NCBI GenBank assembly: GCA_001872625.1
Contig: MNXP01000020.1
Location: 1 to 33,849 of the forward strand
DNA length: 33,849 bases
Source of the DNA: Bacteroidetes bacterium CG2_30_33_31
Lineage (GTDB): Bacteria > Bacteroidota > Bacteroidia > Bacteroidales > UBA1556
Direction of reading: 5' to 3'
Shown here: in pieces, positions 9,106 through 19,004 of the stretch
Layout: each line of letters opens with the position of its first letter
Numbering within the stretch: position 1 is the stretch's first letter
Position numbers and translations under genes: made by a program
Notes under the pieces: generated by a model
The model's input: only the letters and a program-made list of their open reading frames with translations
What the model was told of the DNA's origin: nothing
The model's database searches: none

Positions 9106-10002
9106 ATGGCATATCATTTACCAGTGTTAGCAGAGGAATCTGTTAAAGGTTTGAATATTAACCCGGAAGGAATATATGTTGACGCTACTTTTGGTGGTGG
9201 CGGTCATAGTAAGCTTATTCTTAGCGAATTAAATACCGGTAAATTAGTAGGTTTTGACCGCGATAGTGATGCCGAAAAAAATGTACTTCAGGATGATAGA
9301 TTTGTTTTTATTCCACAAAACTATCGATTTATAGAAAATTTTCTTGATTACAATAATCTCATTCCTGTGGATGGAATATTGGCGGATTTGGGCGTATCAT
9401 CGCATCAATTTGATATTCCAGAGCGCGGGTTTTCATTTCGATTCGATGGCCCTTTGGATTTGCGTATGGACTTCAATAATGGCAAAACTGCCGCTGATAT
9501 TATAAATACTTATGAAGAAAAAGCTCTTATTCATATATTTAGCCTTTACGGTGAAATAAAAAATAGCCGAACTCTGGCACGACAAATTATTAAAATAAGA
9601 GATAAGAAAAAGATAGATACTACTTATGAATTTGTTGAAGCAATTGATTGCATAGTCTCAATTAAAACTCGAAACAAATATCTTGCTCAAGTATTTCAAG
9701 CCTTGCGAATTGAGGTTAACGAAGAGCTTGATTCTTTAAAAGATTTTTTAATTCAAAGTTCTAAAGTTCTAAAAACTGGCGGCCGGCTGGTGGTTATTTC
9801 ATATCACTCATTGGAAGATCGACTGGTAAAAAATTTTCTACGCTCAGGCAATTTCGATGGCAAACTCGACAAAGATTTCTATGGAAATATCAATAGCCCA
9901 TTTACAATTATCACCAGGAAACCAATGGTAGCCGATGATGATGAAATTGAAATAAATGGAAGAGCGCGCTCTGCCAAATTAAGAATAGCTGAAAAAAATT
10001 GA
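9106..10002 (+). CDS. rsmH: 16S rRNA m4C1402 N4-methyltransferase RsmH (MraW)
   Basis: RsmH uses S-adenosylmethionine to methylate N4 of C1402 in the decoding centre of 16S rRNA. The 298-residue protein shows the SAM-binding loop DATFGGGGHS (residues 26-35), the ADLGVSSHQFD motif (93-103), PLDLRMD, and the late SYHSLEDRLVK motif. The ATG at 9106 is chosen over an in-frame TTG at 9070, because MAYHLPVL is the conserved family start and the extension would be a meaningless FFFDCW stretch. It lies 45 bp after mraZ and 2 bp before ftsL, the usual position of this gene in dcw clusters. Confidence 0.97.
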   Translation: MAYHLPVLAEESVKGLNINPEGIYVDATFGGGGHSKLILSELNTGKLVGFDRDSDAEKNVLQDDRFVFIPQNYRFIENFLDYNNLIPVDGILADLGVSSHQFDIPERGFSFRFDGPLDLRMDFNNGKTAADIINTYEEKALIHIFSLYGEIKNSRTLARQIIKIRDKKKIDTTYEFVEAIDCIVSIKTRNKYLAQVFQALRIEVNEELDSLKDFLIQSSKVLKTGGRLVVISYHSLEDRLVKNFLRSGNFDGKLDKDFYGNINSPFTIITRKPMVADDDEIEINGRARSAKLRIAEKN

Positions 10003-10004
10003 TT

Positions 10005-10550
10005 ATGTTTTTTAAAAAGAAAGAAAAATATAGCGGTAAAAATTCTCCTATTGAAAAATTGGAGCAAAGACAAGAGCCACAAAAAAAACTCAAACAAAAT
10101 GAAAAGGTATGGGATAGTGGCAAGAATAGAGTTAAACCTGAAATAATAGAAAGAGAAAAAGAAGAGGCAAAAGCTAAGAAACATAAGAAAGACAAAGGCA
10201 AAAAGTTTAAAGAACGCTCTGCAATAAACTTCTCGCAATTGGCTGGTTCAATATTAGATGGAAGTTTTCTCACTCGCGACAAAGTTATTTCGCTTTTGCC
10301 TTTCGGTATGTTTATAGTTTTTCTGGCGATGATTTATATCGCAAATAGCTACTCTGGAATCAGACGAGTTAAAGAAATTGATAAACTTGGCAAAGAACTC
10401 AAAGAGCTTAGAAACGAGCATATTAGTACAAAATCTGAATTAATGTATCAATCGAAAATATCGGAAGTTGCAAAACGCCTCGAGACACAAGAAATTAAAG
10501 AATCTGTGATTCCTCCTAAAAAAATAATGGTAAAAGACCAAGCAAAATGA
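10005..10550 (+). CDS. ftsL: Cell-division protein FtsL (Bacteroidota type)
   Basis: FtsL is a small bitopic protein of the divisome that with FtsB/FtsQ activates the septal synthase FtsW-FtsI. The 181-residue protein has a long, highly charged Lys/Glu-rich cytoplasmic part (residues 1-90), one membrane segment at about 95-115, and a periplasmic segment at about 120-160 predicted to be a coiled coil (IDKLGKELKELRNEH). Sequence conservation is low, as is usual for FtsL; the call rests on topology and on its place between rsmH and ftsI. The ATG at 10005 is preferred to an in-frame TTG at 9999 inside the end of rsmH. It overlaps ftsI by ATGA. No separate ftsB is seen. Confidence 0.85.
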   Translation: MFFKKKEKYSGKNSPIEKLEQRQEPQKKLKQNEKVWDSGKNRVKPEIIEREKEEAKAKKHKKDKGKKFKERSAINFSQLAGSILDGSFLTRDKVISLLPFGMFIVFLAMIYIANSYSGIRRVKEIDKLGKELKELRNEHISTKSELMYQSKISEVAKRLETQEIKESVIPPKKIMVKDQAK

Positions 10551-12652
10551 AAGGATCGAAGAAAGATATAATGTGGCGAATTTATATAGTTTATTTTGTG
10601 GTTTTTGCTATGGGAGCTTCCATTATTGGTAGGATATTTTACATACAGACTTTTGAAGATGAAAAATGGGAAACCATGGCTAAAGAGCAAAGTATCAAGA
10701 GAGTAAAAATAGAATCGAGCCGAGGAAATATTTATTCCGACGATTATAGCTTGCTGGCAACTTCCATCCCACTATTTGATATTTATTGGGATGGCAAGGT
10801 GATTGCTCCCGACACTTTTTACCGAAAAATCAATAAACTTTCGCAACAATTTGCAAATATTTTCCCCGATGAAACACCAATTTCTTTTAAACAAAGAATG
10901 CAATTGGCTTATTCCAGTGGCAGAAGATATTATAAGATAAGAACTAAAGTAGAATATTCTCAACTTAAAAAGATAAAATCTTTGCCCATATTTAACATGG
11001 GACAATTTAAAGGGGGATTGATAGTAGAGGAATATTCTGTAAGAAAAAGACCTTATAAAGATTTGGCAATGCGAACAATAGGTATTTACAATACCTTCTT
11101 AAAAAAATATGATGTTGGACTTGAAGGCGCATATAACAACTATCTAAAAGGCGAAGATGGTATTAAAATAGTTCAGAGGACCACTGGCGGTTGGAAAACT
11201 TCCAACATTGTTGATAATACCATCCGCGAACCCAAAAACGGCTTTGATATAATTACCAATATCAACATAAACATTCAAGATGTAGCCGAAAGTTCACTCC
11301 ATAGAGTTCTTGAAGAACATCAGGCAGATTGGGGATGTGCTGTACTTATGGAAGTTAAAACGGGAGCAATAAAAGCAATAGTAAATCTTAATCACGATAC
11401 AACAAATCATATTTATTATGAAGGCTTTAATCATGCCATTGGAACAGCCTCCACGCCTGGCTCTACATTTAAATTGGCTACAATTTTAGTAGCTCTCGAA
11501 GACGATAAAGTAAAGTTCGACCAAGTTATTCATACTGGTGGTGGAAGAATTTCCTATAATGGCAGCAAAATGATTGACGCAAAAACTGGTGGCTATGGCG
11601 ATTTAACTGTAAAGCAGGTTTTTGAACACTCCTCTAATGTAGGAGTTTTTAAAATAGCTCTTAGTTCATACGAAAAAAATCCTCAACAATTTATTGACGG
11701 ATTATATGCCTTAGGAATAAACAAACCTTTGGGCGTTGAAATTAAGGGAGAAAGGGCGCCATTTATCAAAGATACTCATCATAAAAGCTGGTCAAAAATG
11801 TCGCTACCCTGGATGTCTATTGGCTATGAACTTACCATGACACCACTGCAAATACTTACCCTTTATAATTCAATTGCCAACAATGGCGTGATGGTAAAAC
11901 CTCTTTTTGTAAAAGAAATTAGAAACGCAAATGAAGTCATTAAAAGCTATAAAACTGTTGTTATCAATAGCCAAGTAGCATCAAAAAGAGTTATTAAAGA
12001 GGCTCGTGAAATGTGCGAGGGCGTGGTAACAGAAGGCACAGCTACGCTTTTGAAAAATTCGCCCTACACTATGGCGGGAAAAACTGGCACAGCTCAAATT
12101 TATACTGGCAACTACGACAATAACAGCTATATAGCTTCTTTTGTAGGCTATTTTCCTGCAGATAATCCTAAATATTCTTGTATAGTAGTGGTATATAATC
12201 CGCGAAAAGGACTTTATTATGCTGCACAAGTGGCAGTACCTGTATTTAAAGATATTGCAGATAAAATCTATGCCTCCGAACTCAATATTCAAGAAAAAGT
12301 TAAAGACGATTCCATTTTTGAAATCCCCTCTTCAAAAGTAGGAATAGGACGAGAAGTTGCTGGCATCTACTCCAAATTGGGCTTTGTAGACAAGTCTTTT
12401 GCTCCCTTAGAAGACAAATGGATAAATGCTTCTAAAAAAGATAGCGCCATAGTCAAAACAGAAAGAATTATTAAAGATGGACTTGTGCCAGATGTAACAA
12501 ATATGAATACCCGAGATGCAGTTTTTCTTCTTGAACAAATGGGGCTAAAAGTCTCAATAAGTGGACGTGGAAAGGTCGTTGAACAATCAATTGCTCCTGG
12601 GCAATCCATCATAAAAGGAAGTAAAATATCATTAAAATTAAATGATAAATGA
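10547..12652 (+). CDS. ftsI: Septal peptidoglycan transpeptidase FtsI (class B PBP with PASTA domain)
   Basis: FtsI crosslinks new septal peptidoglycan in the periplasm together with FtsW. The 701-residue protein has an N-terminal membrane anchor (about 10-32), a PBP dimerisation domain starting with the SSRGNIY motif (57-63), and a transpeptidase domain with all three catalytic motifs: STFK with nucleophile Ser306 and Lys309, SSN at 362-364, and KTGTA at 512-516. A single PASTA domain follows at about 646-699 (VPDVTNMNTRDAVFLLEQMG). A terminal PASTA domain is regular in FtsI of this phylum. The gene overlaps ftsL by 4 bp and murE by 4 bp (ATGA at both), suggesting translational coupling. Confidence 0.96.
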   Translation: MKGSKKDIMWRIYIVYFVVFAMGASIIGRIFYIQTFEDEKWETMAKEQSIKRVKIESSRGNIYSDDYSLLATSIPLFDIYWDGKVIAPDTFYRKINKLSQQFANIFPDETPISFKQRMQLAYSSGRRYYKIRTKVEYSQLKKIKSLPIFNMGQFKGGLIVEEYSVRKRPYKDLAMRTIGIYNTFLKKYDVGLEGAYNNYLKGEDGIKIVQRTTGGWKTSNIVDNTIREPKNGFDIITNININIQDVAESSLHRVLEEHQADWGCAVLMEVKTGAIKAIVNLNHDTTNHIYYEGFNHAIGTASTPGSTFKLATILVALEDDKVKFDQVIHTGGGRISYNGSKMIDAKTGGYGDLTVKQVFEHSSNVGVFKIALSSYEKNPQQFIDGLYALGINKPLGVEIKGERAPFIKDTHHKSWSKMSLPWMSIGYELTMTPLQILTLYNSIANNGVMVKPLFVKEIRNANEVIKSYKTVVINSQVASKRVIKEAREMCEGVVTEGTATLLKNSPYTMAGKTGTAQIYTGNYDNNSYIASFVGYFPADNPKYSCIVVVYNPRKGLYYAAQVAVPVFKDIADKIYASELNIQEKVKDDSIFEIPSSKVGIGREVAGIYSKLGFVDKSFAPLEDKWINASKKDSAIVKTERIIKDGLVPDVTNMNTRDAVFLLEQMGLKVSISGRGKVVEQSIAPGQSIIKGSKISLKLNDK

Positions 12653-14100
12653 TTAAACTCGAAAAAATATTGACCAATATTGAAATTCTTGAAACTCAAG
12701 GCATGAGACCACTAATGGTAAATGAATTGACTTTTGATTCGAGAAAGGTCTCCAAAGATGATGTGTATTTTGCTGTAAAAGGAACTCAGGTTGATGGGCA
12801 CGATTTTATTCCATTATGTATAGAAAATGGCGCTTCTGTAATTGTTTGCCAAGAAATTCCTAAGCAAAACTTTTCTACAACATATTTTGTGAAAGTGGCT
12901 GACAGCAGCAAAGCGCTTGGAATTATGGCTTCCAACTTTTATGACAACCCTTCAAGCAAGCTTTCTCTCGTTGGCATAACTGGTACGAATGGCAAAACAA
13001 GCACAGTTACAATGCTTTACAATCTTTTTCGCTCGCTTGGGTATTCTGTTGGTTTGCTTTCAACCGTAAAAAACAAAATCAATAATCGAGATATCTCAGC
13101 AACTCATACTACACCTGACGCCATTCAAATAAACAAATTGCTCAACGAAATGGTAGAAAACGCCTGCGAATATTGCTTTATGGAAGTAAGTTCACATGCC
13201 TTGGTGCAAAATCGCGTTGCTGGTCTGAATTTTAAAGGTGCCATTTTTTCAAATATTACTCACGACCATCTTGATTTTCATAAAACATTTGCTGAATATA
13301 TAAAAGCCAAAAAAATATTCTTCGATAATCTCTCAAAAGATTCATTCGCACTTATAAATATCGACGATCGCAATGGACTTGTAATGGCGCAAAATTCCTT
13401 AGCAAAGCTGAAGACTTATAGCATAAAAACAGCTTCTGATTATCGTGCGAAAATTATGGAAAATAGTTTCGAAGGCCTGCTTCTTAACATTGATGGCAGC
13501 GAATTATTGGTGCCTTTAGTTGGAAGCTTTAACGCATATAATATCTTGGCAGTTTATTCCGCTGCTATGGAACTTGGAAGCGACAAAACTCAGATTCTTT
13601 CAGCTATAAGTAAGATTGAAACTGCTGAAGGTCGATTTGAAACAATGAAATTTTCAGATGGAATTGTAGCCATTGTAGATTATGCTCATACCCCCGATGC
13701 TCTCGAAAATGTGCTTAATACGATAAATAAAATTAGAACAGGCAAAGAACAACTTATAACGGTGGTGGGTGCTGGTGGAAATAGGGATAAAACTAAAAGG
13801 CCAGAGATGGCTGCCATTGCAGCTAAACTTAGTGATAAAGTAATACTTACATCAGATAATCCACGAAATGAAGAGCCAGAAGATATTATTCACGATATGG
13901 AAAAAGGTATAACCGCTGAAGATGAATACAATGTGATTTCTATTATCAATCGCAGGGAAGCAATAAAAACAGCATGTACTTTTAGCCAAAAGGACAGCAT
14001 AATTCTCGTTGCTGGTAAAGGCCATGAGAAATACCAAGATATCAAAGGAGTAAAACATCGTTTTGATGACAAAGAAATATTAATGGAATATTTAAAATAA
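12649..14100 (+). CDS. murE: UDP-MurNAc-tripeptide ligase MurE, meso-DAP type
   Basis: MurE adds the third stem-peptide residue to UDP-MurNAc-L-Ala-D-Glu in the cytoplasm, using ATP. The 483-residue protein has the Mur-ligase P-loop TGTNGKT (residues 111-117), the THTTPD substrate motif (about 152-157), a candidate carbamylated lysine near 221, and [10 protein letters not shown] (344-353). The DNPR motif at 403-406 is the known determinant for meso-diaminopimelate rather than lysine. It overlaps ftsI by ATGA and ends 5 bp before mraY. murF, which often follows murE in other bacteria, is absent at this position. Confidence 0.97.
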   Translation: MIKLEKILTNIEILETQGMRPLMVNELTFDSRKVSKDDVYFAVKGTQVDGHDFIPLCIENGASVIVCQEIPKQNFSTTYFVKVADSSKALGIMASNFYDNPSSKLSLVGITGTNGKTSTVTMLYNLFRSLGYSVGLLSTVKNKINNRDISATHTTPDAIQINKLLNEMVENACEYCFMEVSSHALVQNRVAGLNFKGAIFSNITHDHLDFHKTFAEYIKAKKIFFDNLSKDSFALINIDDRNGLVMAQNSLAKLKTYSIKTASDYRAKIMENSFEGLLLNIDGSELLVPLVGSFNAYNILAVYSAAMELGSDKTQILSAISKIETAEGRFETMKFSDGIVAIVDYAHTPDALENVLNTINKIRTGKEQLITVVGAGGNRDKTKRPEMAAIAAKLSDKVILTSDNPRNEEPEDIIHDMEKGITAEDEYNVISIINRREAIKTACTFSQKDSIILVAGKGHEKYQDIKGVKHRFDDKEILMEYLK

Positions 14101-14105
14101 GAAAA

Positions 14106-15353
14106 ATGTTATACTATCTTTTTAATTATTTGGATAAAGTTTGGGATGTGCCTGGTGCAGGTGTTTTTCAATATCTTTCATTTCGTGCAGCACTTGCTGT
14201 GGTTGCATCCTTAACTATTTCTATGGTTTTTGGGAAAAGCCTTATTTTATACCTACAACGCAAACAAATTGGTGAACTCGTTAGAGACCTCGGGCTTGAA
14301 GGTCAAAAGCAAAAAGAGGGAACGCCAACCATGGGAGGATTAATAATTCTTGGCGCCATTTTAATTCCTACTTTATTATTTGCCAAACTCAATAACATTT
14401 ACATAATCTTGATGATAATTACTACCGTTTGGCTTGGTTTAATTGGGTTTATCGATGATTATATTAAAGTATTTAGAAAACAAAAAGATGGTTTGGCTGG
14501 GAAATTTAAAATTTTTGGACAGATAACCCTTGGCTTAATTATCGGAACTACAATGTATTTAAGCGATGATATTGTTATCCGCGAAAAATATACTGCCGAA
14601 ACAATTACCCAAAATGTCGATGCTAATAATTGTAAAAAAGTCTCAAATGACATTTTCAACCCACAGCAAATAAAATCTATGAAGACAACAATACCATTTG
14701 TAAAAAATAATCAATTCGATTATTCTTGGCTGTTGAAATGGATGGGCAAAGGCTACGAAAAATATACTTATGTAGTTTTTATATTAATAGTAATCATCAT
14801 AATTACAGCTGTTTCCAATGGCGCTAATTTAACTGATGGGCTTGATGGTTTAGCCACAAGCACATCTGCTGTGATGGCAGCCACATTAGGAATATTAGCT
14901 TGGGTTTCTGGTAATTTCATTTTTGCCGATTACCTAAATATTATGTACATACCAAATTCTGGCGAATTATCAATATTTATATCTGCCTTGGTAGGAGCTT
15001 CCATAGGATTTCTATGGTACAATAGCTATCCAGCTCAAGTTTTTATGGGCGACACTGGAAGTTTAGCACTTGGAGGCATTATAGCCGTATTTGCCATAAT
15101 CATTCGCAAAGAGCTTCTCATACCAATTCTCTGCGGAATATTCTTGGTAGAAAATCTCTCAGTTATGATTCAAGTGGCATATTTTAAATATACCAAAAAA
15201 AGATATGGACAGGGAAAGCGCGTTTTCTTAATGTCGCCTTTACATCACCATTTTCAGAAAAAAGGATATCACGAAGCTAAAATTGTACAACGCTTTTTTA
15301 TAGTAGGAATTATGTTGGCAGTTATTACAATAGTTACTCTAAAACTTAGATAA
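14106..15353 (+). CDS. mraY: Phospho-MurNAc-pentapeptide translocase MraY
   Basis: MraY transfers phospho-MurNAc-pentapeptide from UDP to undecaprenyl phosphate to make lipid I at the inner membrane. The 415-residue polytopic protein has the conserved GTPTMGGL (72-79), the Mg-binding Asp pair at 117-118, [10 protein letters not shown] (241-250), [11 protein letters not shown] (314-324) and [10 protein letters not shown] (378-387). It is about 50 residues longer than proteobacterial MraY because of a hydrophilic segment at about 155-212 between membrane helices; Bacteroidota MraY proteins are generally of this length. It lies 5 bp after murE and 3 bp before murD. Confidence 0.97.
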   Translation: MLYYLFNYLDKVWDVPGAGVFQYLSFRAALAVVASLTISMVFGKSLILYLQRKQIGELVRDLGLEGQKQKEGTPTMGGLIILGAILIPTLLFAKLNNIYIILMIITTVWLGLIGFIDDYIKVFRKQKDGLAGKFKIFGQITLGLIIGTTMYLSDDIVIREKYTAETITQNVDANNCKKVSNDIFNPQQIKSMKTTIPFVKNNQFDYSWLLKWMGKGYEKYTYVVFILIVIIIITAVSNGANLTDGLDGLATSTSAVMAATLGILAWVSGNFIFADYLNIMYIPNSGELSIFISALVGASIGFLWYNSYPAQVFMGDTGSLALGGIIAVFAIIIRKELLIPILCGIFLVENLSVMIQVAYFKYTKKRYGQGKRVFLMSPLHHHFQKKGYHEAKIVQRFFIVGIMLAVITIVTLKLR

Positions 15354-15356
15354 TCA

Positions 15357-16706
15357 ATGATATATAACGACAGAAATATTTGTATTCTTGGTGCAGCAAT
15401 AAGCGGTATTGGAGCTGCTGTGCTCGCCCAAAAACAAGGATATCATGTTTTTGTTTCCGATTCAAATTCAATCAAATCTGCCGACAAATTAATTCTGAAA
15501 GCCAATGAAATAGAATTTGAAGAGGATGGTCATAATTTCAATAGGATTTTAAAAGCCACAGAAATTATAAAAAGCCCTGGAATTCCAAACAGCGTGGACA
15601 TTTTGAAAAAAGCTATTCAAAAAGGTATTCCAATAATTTCTGAAATTGAATTTGCTGCCCGTTTTACTGATGCTCATAAAATTTGCATTACAGGCAGCAA
15701 CGGCAAAACTACCACTACACTTTTGATATATCATATTCTGAAAACCGCTGGCAAAAATGTTGGCTTGGCTGGTAATGTTGGAAAAAGTTTTGCAATGCAA
15801 GTTGCTGAAGAGAATTATGATTATTATGTATTAGAAATTAGCAGTTTTCAGCTCGATAATATGTTTCAATTCAAAGCCGAAACTGCCATACTTACTAATA
15901 TTACTCCCGATCATCTCGACAGATACGATTATGATTTCAACAAATATATAGATTCTAAATTCAGAATTACCAGAAACCAAACATCATCAGATATTTTTAT
16001 CTACAATGCTGATGATGAAGTAAGTACAAGAGAAATAGCAAAACGAAATATAAAAGCAAAAACTTTCTCTTTTGCCATTAATAACGACCTGATAGGTGAT
16101 GGCGCTAAAGCCAATAATAAAGAAATTATTTTTAATATAAATAAAAGCACATTTAATATGACACTGGAACAATTAGCTCTGCAAGGAAAACACAATATCT
16201 ACAACTCAATGGCTGGAGGTATTACAGCAAAATTGGAAGGCATCCGCAAGGAAACCATCAGAGCTTGCTTGAATGATATCGACCAAATAGAACACAGAAT
16301 GGAATCTGTGGGAAAAGTTCGTGGCGTTCAATTTATCAACGATTCAAAAGCTACCAATGTGAATTCCACTTGGTTCGCTCTGGAGTCAATAAATTCGCGA
16401 GTTATATGGATTGTGGGCGGCGTTGACAAAGGTAACGACTATACTTCGCTCATTCCTCTGGTGAAAGAAAAAGTGAAAGCAATAGTTTGCCTTGGCGTTG
16501 ATAACTCTATTCTTAGAGATGTTTTTGAAAAATATGTAGATTTTATGACAGAAACTACCATCATGAATGATGCTGTGGAAAAAGCTTTTTACTTAGGCGA
16601 ACCTAATGATGTTGTACTACTCTCACCAGCTTGTGCCAGTTTCGACCTCTTCGATAATTACGAAGATAGAGGTAAAAAATTTAAAAGAGCTGTACAAGAT
16701 TTATAG
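15357..16706 (+). CDS. murD: UDP-MurNAc-L-Ala:D-Glu ligase MurD
   Basis: MurD adds D-glutamate to UDP-MurNAc-L-alanine in the cytoplasm with ATP. The 449-residue protein starts with a Rossmann-like UDP-binding segment (CILGAAISGIGAAVLA, 9-24). The P-loop TGSNGKTTT is at residues 112-120, followed by the EISSFQLD and NITPDHLDRY motifs and NDSKATN, the MurD-specific signature. The C-terminal LLSPACASFDLFDNYEDRG segment is also typical of MurD. It lies 3 bp after mraY. A 55-bp gap separates it from ftsW, one of the few spacers in the cluster, where I saw no strong promoter. Confidence 0.97.
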   Translation: MIYNDRNICILGAAISGIGAAVLAQKQGYHVFVSDSNSIKSADKLILKANEIEFEEDGHNFNRILKATEIIKSPGIPNSVDILKKAIQKGIPIISEIEFAARFTDAHKICITGSNGKTTTTLLIYHILKTAGKNVGLAGNVGKSFAMQVAEENYDYYVLEISSFQLDNMFQFKAETAILTNITPDHLDRYDYDFNKYIDSKFRITRNQTSSDIFIYNADDEVSTREIAKRNIKAKTFSFAINNDLIGDGAKANNKEIIFNINKSTFNMTLEQLALQGKHNIYNSMAGGITAKLEGIRKETIRACLNDIDQIEHRMESVGKVRGVQFINDSKATNVNSTWFALESINSRVIWIVGGVDKGNDYTSLIPLVKEKVKAIVCLGVDNSILRDVFEKYVDFMTETTIMNDAVEKAFYLGEPNDVVLLSPACASFDLFDNYEDRGKKFKRAVQDL

Positions 16707-16761
16707 AAGACTAATACAGATAATCATTGCTGTGTTTTGCAAATTATTGAAATATTATTAG

Positions 16762-17910
16762 ATGAAAAAGATATTTGAAAATATAGGAGGAGATAAAGTA
16801 ATTTGGATGATAGTACTCATTTTATCATTCTTTTCTCTATTGGCAGTTTACAGTTCCACAGGCACTTTGGCATATCATTATCATGGTGGCCATACCGAAT
16901 ATTATTTACTCAAACATCTTTCTATACTTTTACTCGGCTTGGTCTTGATGTATGCTACTCATATTGTTCCTTACAAATATTATAGCCGCATTGCGCAAAT
17001 ATTAATCTACTTATCTGTTCCTCTTTTGCTTTTAACTTTGCTTACTGGTACAAATCTTAATGAAGCCAGTCGATGGTTGACTTTGCCAGTAATTAACTTA
17101 AGCTTTCAAACTTCCGACTTAGCCAAATTAGCATTGATAATGTATGTTGCAAGATTGCTTTCAAAAAAACAAGATGACATAAAAGATTTAAAATCAGCAT
17201 TTCTACCAATAATGCTTCCAATAATAATTACCGTTGCGCTTATTTTGCCAGCAAATTTTTCTACCTCCGCAGTTCTATTTGCAACAAGTTTGGTTATACT
17301 TTTTATTGGAAGAATTAATCTTAAATATATATTTTCAATTATAGGAATTGGAGTTTTTCTTTTTCTAATTTTAATAATGATTGCCAAAGTAAATCCTAAT
17401 GTTTTGCCAAGATTAGATACATGGATGTCGAGAATAGAGAATTTTAATAATGCCGATTCGGAAGGCAATTTTCAGGCAGAGCAAGCAAAGATTGCAATTT
17501 CTACCGGCAATTTCTTTGGCAAAATGCCAGGAAACAGTATTCAAAGAAATTTTCTACCTCACCCCTATTCTGATTTTATTTTTGCAATAATTGTTGAAGA
17601 ATATGGTATGTTAGGCTCATCATTTATTATTTTACTTTACCTAATTTTATTATACCGCGCTGTAAGAATTGCTTCCAACAGCCCTGGAACTTTTGGCGCA
17701 TTCCTCTCTATAGGATTAGCATTTAGCCTGGTATTTCAAGCGATGATAAATATGATGGTGGCGGTAAATCTTCTACCAGTTACTGGCCAACCATTGCCAC
17801 TTTTGTCGATGGGAGGCACATCCATTTGGTTTACTTCCATTTCCATTGGAATTATTTTGAGTGTAAGTAGAGAATCCATGAATAAAAACCAAGAAGATGA
17901 AGCAGCATAA
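16762..17910 (+). CDS. ftsW: Septal SEDS peptidoglycan glycosyltransferase FtsW
   Basis: FtsW polymerises lipid II into glycan strands at the septum, working with FtsI. The 382-residue protein is strongly hydrophobic with about ten membrane segments. Family signatures are FQTSDLAKLAL (residues 115-125), the loop PHPYSDFIFAIIVEEYG (266-282), and the late GGTSIWF. Asp271 in YSDFIF aligns with the catalytic Asp297 of E. coli FtsW. FtsW rather than RodA is inferred from the position between murD and murG. The 3' end overlaps murG by 14 bp. Confidence 0.95.
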   Translation: MKKIFENIGGDKVIWMIVLILSFFSLLAVYSSTGTLAYHYHGGHTEYYLLKHLSILLLGLVLMYATHIVPYKYYSRIAQILIYLSVPLLLLTLLTGTNLNEASRWLTLPVINLSFQTSDLAKLALIMYVARLLSKKQDDIKDLKSAFLPIMLPIIITVALILPANFSTSAVLFATSLVILFIGRINLKYIFSIIGIGVFLFLILIMIAKVNPNVLPRLDTWMSRIENFNNADSEGNFQAEQAKIAISTGNFFGKMPGNSIQRNFLPHPYSDFIFAIIVEEYGMLGSSFIILLYLILLYRAVRIASNSPGTFGAFLSIGLAFSLVFQAMINMMVAVNLLPVTGQPLPLLSMGGTSIWFTSISIGIILSVSRESMNKNQEDEAA

Positions 17911-19003
17911 AACAAAGATAATTATAAGTGGTGGTGGCAGTGGTGGCCATGTGTTCCCAGCAATAGCAATAGCCAACGCCTTGAAAGAATCTATCGAAAA
18001 TGTAGAAATACTTTTTGTTGGCGCTATTGGCAAAATGGAAATGGAAAAAGTTCCAGCAGCTGGATATCGAATTGAAGGTCTGTGGATTAGTGGCTTACAA
18101 CGCCGCCTTACTTTCAAAAATTTAAGCTTTCCGTTCAAACTTCTATACAGCCTTTACAAAGCCAAAAAAATTATTAAGGAATTTAAACCCGATTTGGCTA
18201 TTGGTGTCGGCGGTTTTGCAAGCGGACCTCTCTTGCAAATGGCCTCCAAATTAGGTATCCCTTGCATGATTCAAGAACAAAATTCATATCCCGGTATTAC
18301 CAATATTTTACTTTCTAAAAAAGTGGATAAAATTTGTGTGGCTTATGATGGCTTGGAAAAATATTTCCCCGAGGATAAAATTTATCTTACTGGTAACCCT
18401 GTGCGAAAAGATGTTGTTCAGATTGAAAATAAAAAAGTTGAAGCATCAAATTTCTTTAGCCTAAATATTGATAAACCAACAGTTTTAGTTGTTGGTGGAA
18501 GCCTCGGAGCGAGAACAATTAATGAAGCTATCGAACATAATCTTAGCAATTTCACCAAAAATGGAATTCAACTTATTTGGCAAACGGGCATCAATTATTT
18601 TCCCACAGCTCAGTCCACCATGATGCATCACCCCGACAACGGGCTAAAGGTTTTGAAATTTATAAATCGCATGGACCTTGCTTATGCCATGGCAGATATT
18701 GTGATTTCACGTGCTGGTGCCATCGCTATTTCTGAGCTTTGCATTGTCGGAAAACCCACTATCTTGGTGCCTTCGCCTTTTGTCGCCGAAGACCATCAAA
18801 CAAAAAATGCTCTGGCATTATTTACTTACAATGCAGCTATTTTGGTGAAAGATGTTGAATTGAAAACAAAGCTGTGGAAGGAACTTTTTGCTCTTTTAAA
18901 TGATAGCGAAAGACAAAATAAATTGAGTGAAAACATTTATGCTTTGGCAAAATTAGATGCTACAAATTCAATTGTGGCGGTAGCAAAAACTTTATTTAAA
19001 TAA
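17897..19003 (+). CDS. murG: UDP-GlcNAc:lipid I GlcNAc transferase MurG
   Basis: MurG adds GlcNAc to lipid I on the inner leaflet to make lipid II. The 368-residue GT-B glycosyltransferase begins with the glycine-rich GGGSGGHVFPA loop (residues 12-22). It has GVGGFASGPLL and QEQNSYPG in the N-terminal half and GGSLGARTINEA and SRAGAIAISE in the UDP-GlcNAc-binding half, then VPSPFVAEDHQTKNA. The start at 17897 lies within the ftsW end (14-bp overlap) and is supported by the usual short distance to the first glycine loop. It ends 1 bp before murC. Confidence 0.97.
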   Translation: MKQHKTKIIISGGGSGGHVFPAIAIANALKESIENVEILFVGAIGKMEMEKVPAAGYRIEGLWISGLQRRLTFKNLSFPFKLLYSLYKAKKIIKEFKPDLAIGVGGFASGPLLQMASKLGIPCMIQEQNSYPGITNILLSKKVDKICVAYDGLEKYFPEDKIYLTGNPVRKDVVQIENKKVEASNFFSLNIDKPTVLVVGGSLGARTINEAIEHNLSNFTKNGIQLIWQTGINYFPTAQSTMMHHPDNGLKVLKFINRMDLAYAMADIVISRAGAIAISELCIVGKPTILVPSPFVAEDHQTKNALALFTYNAAILVKDVELKTKLWKELFALLNDSERQNKLSENIYALAKLDATNSIVAVAKTLFK

Positions 19004-19004
19004 G

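Noticed and set aside
9879-10282. Minus-strand frames opposite rsmH and ftsL with hydrophobic stretches
   Set aside because: They are the complement of the Lys/Glu-rich ftsL codons, which read as Phe/Leu/Ser on the other strand.
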